From Macrophomina tecta (Eukaryota > Ascomycota > Dothideomycetes > Botryosphaeriales > Botryosphaeriaceae): 64,000 nt of DNA. Shown in pieces: positions 55,005 through 64,000 of the stretch. Location of the stretch: contig JAKSGN010000020.1 in the NCBI GenBank assembly GCA_024180945.1, positions 496,001 through 560,000 of the forward strand. Direction: 5' to 3'. How positions within the stretch are numbered: the stretch's first letter is position 1; each line of letters begins with the position of its first letter. A program made the translations under genes and the position numbers. The notes under the pieces were generated by a model. The model was not told where the DNA came from. It did no database searches and saw only the letters and a list, made by a program, of their open reading frames with translations.

Positions 55005-56123
55005 GGTCGTGGATTTCTTAGTGAAGGTTGAGGAAAAAGAGGGTCCAGAGACGATTAAAGCTCTAAAGTCAATGCTGTTGTGGAAGAGCTGTGAATTTGG
55101 AGATGTGATGTGGAAAGCATTCTTCAACAAAACATCATTTCTTTATATCTGTAGTTAAACAGGACTCAAATCTAGAAACAGTGCTTCATGTTTTTCTACT
55201 GACTCATGTTTAGATGCTCCAGTGCTGCGATGGGCTCGAGATAGATTAGCGCCAGGATGATGGCAAGAGCTAGTAGCGCGACCGTGCAAGGTTCTTGGCC
55301 TACCACCCAAGTTTGTTGGTTGAAGACCAGCGACGGTGGCTTACTCCGGATCAGGCATCCATAAACATAGAGTATGTTTCTTCAGGCGGTGTTAATCAAG
55401 TGGGTACATTCGGAAGCGTTGATCCAATCATGCTTTCCAGCAGCCACTCTGGCTTTGGTTCCAAAAATTCCTGCAGTTGGTGGTGGCTGGCCTGTGGTAG
55501 CTTGGGGACCGAAAATCAGACGAGAGTTGAAGAATTTCGAGTCCGAGTTGATCCTCCGTCAAGGAGCTCCACAGCAGCCACTGGCGTGGCGAAGCGATGG
55601 CGCGGACGTTACCGTCTTGGGGGTGGTCTGTGAGGCTGGCAGTCATCCCGTTGTCGTTGTAGAGTGAGGAAGTGGGCCCCAGAGGAGGATATGAAAGGAA
55701 GCTCTGAGGAGGGCAGTGGTGTGGACTCATTTCAGCCTGTTGGCTGAGGTGTCGACGGTGTCAGAGAGCATTCCATCATTACCTTCACAGGAGTAAACAT
55801 AATAAAACTTGAGGAATCCTCAATCACAAGGGCCATGTCAGCAAGGACGAGTTGCACTTACCACGAATAAGATTATGCATACCTGCTACACCTGGGATAT
55901 CGACCTCTCCGACTTACTACGCAAACCAAGCGAACCCAAAACGGCCAATCATTCTCCACGAAACACAAAAAACCAGGAAGCCAGCACCCCGGTCGAAAGA
56001 GACACGAGACCAACGCCGAATTTCGTTTTTCAATAGCCGACTCCATCCACCGATCCGGCAATTCGTTATATGCAAAATGTCTGACCCCAAGAGATGTCAA
56101 ATCAATCATGCTCCACCATTCCC
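55005..56123. other. Intergenic region without a supported gene
   Basis: About 1.1 kb. The only long frames overlap on both strands (55295-55730). Includes the upstream region of the small secreted gene and the 3' side of GCP2. Confidence 0.45.
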
Positions 56124-58991
56124 TCAGTAGACCGTCTCCCCTTTCACATTAACGGAAAACCCCAGCCCCTCGCTTGCAGCGCTCAGTCTGGCGCATAAGC
56201 TCAAGAAAACCACTGTCTCGGTAGCAGCGTAGTAGTTCAGCGTGTCTAGCAGGATTCGGAGATGCTTTGTGAAATTGTCCTCGTACTTCTGCAGCAGGTC
56301 GATCATCTTGCCGAGCTTGGTCGGATCGAAGGCAAGTGAGCGGGTAGATGAACCTTTTTCAGTGCCTGTTGAGGCAGAGGGCCCAGCTGAGGTAGCGAGA
56401 TCGGCGTCGGCAGATATGAGGTAGCGAGACAGCGAGGCTGTGTAATTGGCAAACATGGTACAGGTGTTGAGGATTTTGGAGTTGATCTGTCAGTGGATGA
56501 GGTTAGCAAAGACTGGTGAAACCAAGCTTCAGAAAGACAAACCTTGAGGAGCTTTGCGTTAGTGAGCATGCACTCCTTCAAGCATGTCGCCAGAAAATCC
56601 ACGTGGTCCTGCATAAGTTCGTCCACTGTACGTTTGACTTGCGGCCCGCTACCACCAGGAATATCGTTACTTCCTTCGGCCGCTGTTGTTGCTGTTGGGT
56701 CTAATGATTCCACTGATTGCATAATGTCCGTATTTTCTGCCGCATCACCCTTGCTGACAGCGTTGAGTCGTGACATCATGCTCTGCCAGTTAGGCTCAAT
56801 GACTTCAGCCGTACTGTAGTATAGTAGTTGCTGCACGAAAACCAGCATTCGCGCACGCAGCGTCCATGCCTTGCGCTTCCACATCTCGATCTTCGGGTTG
56901 GACGAGCGGTGCTTCCAGCTACGGACCTTGGAATGATCCGCCCAACTCCCGACTAGCAGCGTCTCGAGATGGCGCAACGAGAGAAGATAGCGGAAGAGAA
57001 GTTGGTAGCGCGTCAGCGTGACACGGCTAACGACGAGGGATAGGGGGAAGGGCATGGCGTAATCAAGAACCAAGGCATCAAATCCAATGATATCCTTGTC
57101 GTCCGTAATCGTAGCGCTTTGGGCGGCTGGGGTGTAGTTTGAGAAGCTGCCTGTTGCAGCATCTTGATCCAAACCAGTGACAGTGACGATCTTCATCAGC
57201 CAGTTCGTTAGGCCAATTTCGTTCATCTGGACCTTGACATCCTCCTTGTATGGATCCTCTGCCGCGACACTGCCAGGCTGACGAAGAACAATATCCAACA
57301 GCGATTGGAGTTTGCCAATGTTGACGACTTTGGCAGGTTTCTTGAGCTCAGAAGTGCCAAGTTCGAGGAAGTATGAGAAAAAGTCGGAGCGATCAAGGAA
57401 GAAATAATGCTTGAGAGATCGTAGACGAGCTGGAAGAGCATGTGTTGTGAGGAGAAGGTGGAGGAGGGAAGAGTTAGCGTAGGCGTAGGCGGAGTTGACA
57501 TTCTCCAAAAACCTAGGGTCGTCAAAGGTCGTTGGAACGTCCTGCACCCTCTTGCTCACATCGACGCCGCCACACTCACGCACGACATTGAGATACTTGC
57601 CGGCCAGTAAGACTTTGTCCTTGACTCCTTCCAATTGTGGTGGAACGAGATTGTCGCGGATGGTGTATCGCTTTTCCCAGTACTCATCAGTGTAATCCTG
57701 ATCTAATCTTTCGCGCTTGATGCTCTTCTGTTCCTTGATCAAGAATTCGGCATGGGGATCCTTGATTGCTCCGTGGTGGAGCCATTCATTGAGCATCGTC
57801 ATGTACGGGCGGCTGGCCTCTCGCAATAATGTCGTAAGCAGCGTTCTCGCCGCCGGGTCTCCGGACATGGAGGCTAAACGTTTCGATATTAAGCCCAGCA
57901 CGCTTCCACCCTTGCAGACTTTCTTGCTCCCTATCGAGCCTTGCGCAATGTTACCTCCCTCTCGTAACGACTCAAGGATATCCTCCAGATTCTCGGTTTC
58001 GTCAAGGTCGTCCTCATTTTCATCATCCAAAAGCGCGTTGGCCTTCAAGACCTCGATGGCCATGGTGTACAACTGGTACAGCATGTGGCTTGTGGGTTTC
58101 GTGTGCAAATTCAGGCGGTGTAGCGTGAATGCGGGTTCAGTCAGCATCTGATGTTCCAGCTGAGCCATGAGCACCAGGTAGTCCTTCAACAATTTCCGGA
58201 CGACGGCGCACAAGGCGTGGTTGACCGCACCATACTCGTCCCTACTCTGGACCTCAATGAAAGCCTCGAGTGCAGAGTAATGTGTCGCCATCTTGAGCAT
58301 GGAAGTTGTAAGGTCCCTCAAGCTGGGGTCAAGGCCAGGGGCCATGCTGAACGCAGGGCCCATCAAGCGGCTCTTCTCCTCAAACGGATTATAGGTTGCT
58401 GTGAAGCGAATGTACTGGCCCTCAAATCCCATGAATACAAAGAGAAGATCTTCGATAATGGCGGACTCTTGAGCCTCCACAGATAGCTCGGCCAATGGCT
58501 GTGGTTGCAGGTCGACGGGCGCTAGCGAGGCACGTTGCGGAGTGGAAACTCGTGAGGCAAGAGGAGCGGTGGTGTGCGGGACGAGGGAGGCTTGGGGCCT
58601 CCATGGCTCTGAGCGGAGTCAGCAATTGCAGTAGAAAATGTGACGCTGGCGTACCTCGCGGCTCCTCCTTCTTAGGTTCAGCAGCTGTGGGAGTAGTCGC
58701 AGCACTCTGCTTGTTCTGGCGGCCGTCATCCCTGCTTCTCCTGGAATTGGACCGGCTTTCCGGCTGCTTGAGCGGTGAGCGCTTCACGGTAATAGTTTCG
58801 CGCGTGAGAACATTGCTGCGATCGGCGCGGTGTTCGGCGGCTTTGCTCGTGGAGTGCGATCTCGAATGTGAGTGCGAGTTGGGATGCGACTCTTGGTCGC
58901 GAGTCGAGGTGGAGGCAACGCGAGGACGTGAGGAGCTGGGGACGCGCTCATGGTTGGAGTAATACTTGGAGGTCGGGCGGGAGGACGACAT
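56124..58991 (-). CDS. Gamma-tubulin complex component 2 (GCP2/Spc97/Alp4)
   Basis: Three exons: 58991-58655, 58608-56543 and 56486-56124, introns 46 and 56 nt, giving 921 residues. The first about 120 residues are Ser/Arg-rich and disordered. The Spc97/Spc98 domain begins around residue 165 with ESAIIEDLLFVFMGFEGQYI. It continues through DEYGAVNHAL, HDP-like KDPHAEFLI, DYTDEYWEKRYTIR, GKYLNVVRECGG and RSLKHYFFLDRSDFF. The C-terminal GRIP2 part shows LTRYQLLFRYLLSLRHLE and WTLRARMLVFVQQLLYY. CLKECMLTNAKLLK is joined by splicing to INSKILNTCTMF. Order and motifs fit GCP2 rather than GCP3. GCP2 and GCP3 with gamma-tubulin form the small complex that nucleates microtubules at the spindle pole body. 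Confidence 0.95.
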
Positions 58992-60067
58992 GGCGGCGTT
59001 CGGGAGAGTCCATGTGGCGAGCGATGCAATGTTTGTAGACAGAGAGCTGGCCGGGCAGTAATCGCGGGGAGCGCGTCGGCGCCTAGCGCGGCGCGTCCTT
59101 GTGGCGCCCGTGGCGGTGCGACCTTCAATCCAGCCCTACGGACGCCGAGACAAAACACCTACTGGCCCCGCGAATTCTGCGCCCTGCATTTTGATATCGC
59201 CCTCGAAAGCCCCTGGGCCATCGGAGCAACACATACAGCCTAGAGCATGCCCTCCTGCACCCGGAGCTCGAGATTTCCCAGGCGCTTGTTGAGCAACTCC
59301 CGATTGATGCTACTCCCCAGATACGACGGAAGCGTGATCACGTTAACGGCCTTGTCTCAGCTGGATGCAGGAGCTCTCTGCGTCGTGACGGGTCTGGAGC
59401 AGATAGGTAAGGCCATGGTCGCAGCCGACTACAGGTCCACAGCCTTGCGGGCGTAAGAGCTCGGGTGATTCATCCCATCCAGCTTCCATCACTCTGCATT
59501 TTGTCCGGGTGCTGATGGAGCGCATTGAGGCATCAGACGTCAGCCCTTTCACACATAGCCCGTGTGCCTCCGAGGTAACTTCCAAATAATGCTGTTCGCT
59601 ATAGCATCGGCTGTTTCGATTCCACTTTGCTGAGCTGTCGGGCAGCGCGTGCATGTTCGAGCTCCCCGCGCGAACCCTCTGTACTTTGCGGCTCAAGAAC
59701 ATGGTAGCAGACGATGCTGAAGCGCCTGAAATGCCAACAGCCATGGCCCGGGATGAGCGAGGACCAGAAAGCGAAAAGGAAGGCAGACGGCAGGAGAGAT
59801 ATCAAATCGGGCAGGAACGGGACCCTGATACCGGGGATTGTTCGGCTCCACCTTCCATTCGCGCAGCCTCGGTCCAGGGCGGCACCCATGTGTCTTGCGC
59901 TCCGGCGATGGCGACTCTGCGGAGGAGAGACATGATGCACGTCCTTCCCCAGCTCACTCGACCCTCATCTCGCCCTTCGCATGTTCCCGGCCCTGCCCCA
60001 CCCGCGATCCCCCTCCTGCGCTTCATGACCTCGCGCAACACCGCTCGAGATAAGCATTGGCGTTGAT
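58992..60067. promoter_or_regulatory. Shared upstream region of GCP2 and the Atg37-like gene
   Basis: About 1.08 kb between divergent starts. No supported frame or defined motif. Confidence 0.45.
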
Positions 60068-61243
60068 ATGTCCGACTCTGTGGGTATGACGCAGCCCAAC
60101 CTCCGCCCGTCCACACGCGACCACCCTCGCAAGCTGACTGGCATCGCGATCTGCAGATAGAGTCTTCAGCCATGCCCTCAACACCGTCAACAAGATCCGC
60201 ATCGGCTCCGAGAAGCCACCCTCCTCCATCCGCCTGAAGCTCTATGGCTTGTACAAGCAGAGCATGGGTCCGTCCGCCCACTCACTCCCACGCGTTCCGC
60301 ACTTCTAACACCTCCCGCAGAGGGCGATGTGGACGGTATCATGGAGCGCCCGGAAGGCGACGACGAGCAGACGAAAAGGGCGCAGGAGAAATGGTAAATC
60401 ACGCTCGCTCATGTTGCCGCTGGCAAACCATAATTGAACGTGACCATTAGGGATGCGTGGAAACAGCAGAACGGCCTCTCGCGCACCGAGGCCAAGCGCC
60501 GCTACATCGAGACCCTGATCGACACGATGCACAAATACGCCTCGCCGAGCCCGGATGCTCGCGAGTTGGTCGCTGAGTTGGAGTTCGTGTGGGACCAGGT
60601 CAAATCGAACGTGCCGTCGTCGTCGTCGTCGTCGCCTCTCCAAACGCTGGGAATGCCTTCATACCCCACCCTCGGATCATCCGGCGAATCCCACGGATAC
60701 CCGCCCCCCCAAATCCAGGCCTCACAGATGCGCATACTGAATCCCGCTGGCGAAGACGCAGTGGATGACCATGAGGATTATGTGGACGCACAGGATCCCG
60801 GTGAACACGAGCACGACGATCCAGATTCGCGGCAACATGTCCGAGATCGGACAGCCTCACGGGCCAGATCTGCCAGCGACAAGCAATGGCGACGGCGCGT
60901 AGAGCAAGCGCTCGTCAAAATGACAGCTGAGGTGGCAGCGCTCCGGGAACAGCTCGAATCACGGAGCCTGTACCAGCATACGCGGCGGCGCAGCTTCTTC
61001 GCATTTGTCGGCCGCTTCATATGGTTTTTCGTGAAGCTGATTGCGGCCGACCTGGTCCTCCTCGGTATAATACTGCTCTGGATGCGCCGGAAGAAGGACC
61101 GCCGTCTTGAGGGCGCTATCCGCGTGCTGCTGGGCGATGCCGTCGTGCAGATGCAGCGGGTCGGGAGTCAGCAGGTGGCCAGCATTGGCAAGATTCAGCT
61201 GTCAAAGCTGCCTGCGAAGCTACAGGCGATCAAGAAGAACTGA
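60068..61243 (+). CDS. Acyl-CoA-binding domain membrane protein (Atg37-like)
   Basis: Four exons: 60068-60083, 60157-60267, 60321-60393 and 60451-61243, introns 53-73 nt, giving 330 residues. The 16-nt first exon encodes MSDSV plus one base. The acyl-CoA-binding domain covers about residues 1-100: DRVFSHALNTVNKI, KLYGLYKQSM, EGDVDGIMERPEG and KWDAWKQQNGLSRTEAK, each completed by splicing. A long polar linker with acidic and Ser-rich parts follows. A single membrane helix near residues 247-278 (VGRFIWFFVKLIAADLVLLG) is near the C-terminus. An ACB domain plus a C-terminal membrane anchor is the build of Atg37 and ACBD5, peroxisomal proteins acting in pexophagy and fatty-acid handling. Function is inferred from this build. 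Confidence 0.88.
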
Positions 61244-62479
61244 ATGCTAGGTTTGGAGGCCTTCTTAATTGCCTGTTCTTCCAACTGCGCCCAGAGATGT
61301 TGGACTTGATACCACCAAATATTGGATCACGACCGTCACGAATCGCGGAAATCGTGGTCGAGCGGATTATAAATTCTCTCTCTCTCTCTTTTTCTTGCTT
61401 TTTGTCCTGTCACTTGAATATTCTACAGGGAAATATTCGACGTCCTCCAGTGTGTGAGGGCTGTTTTGCCAAGCCGGTTTCTTGAGTTGTACTGTAGAAT
61501 TGTACAGAGAGACTCTAAATGTGCGTCTCGGCTTCTTACCTTGTTTTTCATAGTACAGAAGATTTCTGTTTCGTTTGAGTACACCCTTGTCTTCTGTGTG
61601 AGTACTACGTATGTACAGAGTGGAAGAAAAGCCAATGGAAGAGCGGCACTACTAAAGCTCATTGCTCACTTTACGCACCTCTCTTAGGTTGTGAAACAAG
61701 TCTGGGCTGTAGGCTGGATCAAGCACGTGCTCGAAAGTCACTCTATCATGTTCACCAAACACGGTGCCGAGAGGTTCCATTCGTATTCTCCGTCTACTGC
61801 AGTGTGTTTTTAATCTTCACACATCCCACTGGTCGGAAGTGAGCGGTAGGATGCTCCTAGGTCATACAGTGAGGATGTTGAGTGACCCTCGTCCTACCCC
61901 AATGCCAACCAATTGAAGTCGGCTCAACTCTTTTCGACGCACAGTCTTACAAATCAGACAAGAGGATATGCAAGCCTACTGGTTGTGTGTGAGCTCTCGT
62001 CAGACGGAAGTGGCTGCAACTGCGGGTGTGTGAAACCACCATGTCAATTTCCTACGTTTGACTCTGGATATCATGGGCGGCAAATGTCCCAAGTGAAGAC
62101 AAGCATCATTGGAGATTTCATGATATATGTACTACAGTAGTGGCGCAGCAAAGAGACAAGACAAGCCTGGCAGTTCCCAAAACGCGTTGAAGGGGGACCT
62201 TGCAGCAGCCGTGAACTTTGCAAAAGTTACTATTGCTTCGGTAGCCGCCACCCCCCCACCCCCCCAAAAACAACAACAGATTCCGTTTCCTGGACTGTAC
62301 ATCTGGTAGCCCAATCGCACAGGATTTTGCTTCACCTGGTCCTCAGGCGAATTACAAGTGATTCAGTACATGAAAACCCACCATAAAAGGCCGCATCACC
62401 ACCTAACTTCCGTCGAACCCAGACATCACTCATTCAAATCAAGTCTATCAACTAACCTCAAGCAACAAAACAACCGACC
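61244..62479. other. Intergenic region without a supported gene
   Basis: About 1.24 kb. Holds a short CT tract (61376-61390) after the Atg37-like stop. No other feature. Confidence 0.45.
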
Positions 62480-62986
62480 ATGCACACCAAACTCCTCACC
62501 TGCACCGTCTCATTTCTCTCGCTCCTCCTTCACCCTACCATAACCTCTTCCCTCGACACCAGCTTCACCATCACCAACCTCACCCATATTCCCACCTCGA
62601 CCGTTGCGCCGCACATCCACAACGGCAGCATCACCTTCACCTTCACTATCTCTTCTACCGCCTCTTCATCCCACTACTGCGAACAGACCTTCATCACGCC
62701 ATATGACCCGGCCGCAGCCGGTGGGCCCTTCGCCTGCAACGACGCATGGCAAGACATGCTGTACTACTGGCGCGAGGACCTAAGCGCGGCGGATGGCATG
62801 GTCGAGTTTAATGTGTGGTATGCGTATTTGGATTGCAGGTACGTTATGTGCTCATAACCGCCAGGCCAAAATCAACCTTCCTGTACTCCATCTCAAACAT
62901 AGGCGGAATGAATAAGGGGGGGAGGGAGAGATAAAATGAGAAAGAAAGAAGGAAAAACGCAGCTGACTGGAAGCCTCACGCCAAAA

Positions 62987-63019
<33 letters not shown>

Positions 63020-63223
63020 TAACGAGCAAACAGCGACCCCGCAACCAGCGCAACCATATCCGAGTCCGGCAAACTCACCCTCCCGCCTCCAGACCGCGTA
63101 GACGGCGAAGATGACGACAGCCGAACTCGCGCCTGGGATGCGCTCTCCGTGCCGGTGCAGACGGCGAGCTCGAGCGCGTTTCTTCCAGGCCAATGGGACG
63201 AGGTGTGCCTGAATTGCAAGTAA
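62480..63223 (+). CDS. Secreted protein of unknown function, two exons
   Basis: Exons 62480-62838 and 63034-63223 with a 195-nt intron (GTACGT...AAACAG), giving 182 residues. A signal peptide covers about residues 1-23 (FLSLLLHPTITSS). The mature part has HYCEQTFITPYDP and FACNDAWQDMLYYWREDLS, N-glycosylation sites near residues 34 and 49, and a Tyr/Trp-rich stretch ending YLDC. After splicing the second exon has SGKLTLPPPDRVDGEDDDS and ends DEVCLNCK. Cys spacing suggests disulfides. The long intron contains an A27 run. The second exon is chosen because it stays open in frame for 62 codons and ends in a Cys pair. No family recognised; a secreted effector-like or cell-surface protein is possible. 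Confidence 0.6.
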
Positions 63224-64000
63224 AACGCCGAAAAGGACGAAAAGTGGGGAGGTGGGTGAGGAGGAAGTAGGAGAAGGGGAGCACTTGCTTCTTAAGTAAG
63301 GAGGAAGGAAGGGGAGGGTTGGGGAATTTGATTTGCACAGTACACCTGTCGAACAGATAAGTGATAGTGGATCCTCAATAGCAACTGTTGGGATTCCAAC
63401 GAAGGATGACCCTGTTGAGCATAAAATTGCGTCTAGTGATATATCCTAACAATACCTCGACATATGTGACCTGGAAGCACAATAGATGGCTGTGAATCTC
63501 GATCAGAATGTCCTGTATCCTATTTCAATATAGAGATAACGCATATCCTCGGCCATAACTCTTGAAAAGACATGACCGCCAAAAAAGAGTGAAGAAATCT
63601 TAAAATAAGATTGAACGACGTGTAGCATATTGAAAGTGGAAAGAAACTTTGACGACTAGTACAGTTAGTTGTATGCTCCGGCCGTAAACAAAGCGACTAC
63701 ACCATTAAATCGCAAAAACAGGGAAAGGAGCACACGCTCTGAGCTTTTGTTTTCTTGCAAAGTCAATAAAAAAAGGGGTTATCTCGTTGAATCCTCCCAC
63801 CCCCAAATCTTCCCTACGTGGCAATGCTTTCCCGTTCCAGACTCCTGAATCTCTCTCGTGCCTGGCGCACCGTCCCCACCACTTGGAAGCGCGTTGAAAA
63901 GAATCAAGAAGAATGAAACGACACCATTTCCCAAACCTTAACCTGTTCAGTCCGTGACGCGCCACGTACTGAACCACTTCAGGTGCTTCCACTGCGCGCT
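63224..64000. other. Right window edge with a possible partial gene on the minus strand
   Basis: Most of this stretch is non-coding. A minus-strand frame at 63705-63992 has no ATG and is open towards the window edge. It includes VEAPEVVQYVARHG and GGFNEITPFFIDFARKQK and could be the 3' end of a gene continuing beyond 64000. No domain recognised. Confidence 0.3.

Noticed and set aside
62893..63338. Minus-strand frames over the secreted-protein gene end
   Set aside because: Shadows of exon 2 and of the A/T homopolymer, with long Phe runs.

Overview
The window is nuclear DNA of a filamentous ascomycete (Pezizomycotina; Dothideomycetes is my guess, not something the sequence proves). Introns are short (about 46-109 nt, one of 195) with GT...AG ends and CTAAC/CTGAC-type branch sites. 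One retrotransposon is saturated with C-to-T and G-to-A changes, the mark of repeat-induced point mutation (RIP). The genes recognised are eukaryotic housekeeping genes: CENP-I/Mis6, mitochondrial ATP synthase beta, EMC7, GCP2 and an Atg37-like protein. No rRNA, tRNA, CRISPR or bacterial-type operon was recognised.

Layout. 0.3-3.7 kb: a LOG-type nucleoside-phosphate hydrolase diverges from a CLPTM1-family membrane protein. 3.8-11.0 kb: an intact Ty3/gypsy chromovirus with identical 193-bp LTRs and a 5-bp target duplication. 11.5-13.3 kb: EMC7 and a three-exon GFA-domain protein, convergent. 14.9-19.5 kb: a protein of unknown function and CENP-I, divergent. 20.1-27.6 kb: ATP synthase beta, glycogen branching enzyme and mitochondrial ClpX. 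28.5-31.2 kb: a small membrane protein, a GGQ-domain mitochondrial release-factor-like protein and a small basic protein. 33.5-40.6 kb: a second chromovirus, 7,063 bp, ruined by RIP and inserted in an otherwise open frame. 41.5-47.1 kb: an FAD monooxygenase and an MFS transporter. 49.9-52.3 kb: a secreted S41-type peptidase. 53.8-55.0 kb: gene-poor DNA with a broken gene possibly of the CorA type and a small secreted-protein frame. 56.1-61.2 kb: gamma-tubulin complex GCP2 diverging from an Atg37-like acyl-CoA-binding protein. 62.5-63.2 kb: a two-exon secreted protein.

The most interesting signal is inside the retrotransposons. In the intact element, between pol and the 3' LTR, there is a gene on the opposite strand. 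It has two exons, a textbook intron (GTAAGC, CTAAC branch, TTTTTAG), a good start context and an upstream TATA-like box, and it encodes a 227-residue protein with paired CxxC motifs. The RIP-damaged element, whose sequence is clearly different, has the relic of another antisense frame in the same place. It too has a candidate intron with an ACTAAC branch, and its tyrosine codons look like RIP-altered cysteines. Two chromoviruses thus carry a spliced, cysteine-rich antisense gene converging on pol. I know of no function for it.

Other points are a gag-pol junction with a GGGAAAA heptamer in the correct phase for a -1 frameshift, paired CACGTG boxes in the U3 of both elements, and a RIP tract that begins and ends inside the two LTRs. 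All exon coordinates come from reading splice signals and frame by eye; transcripts could change single boundaries.
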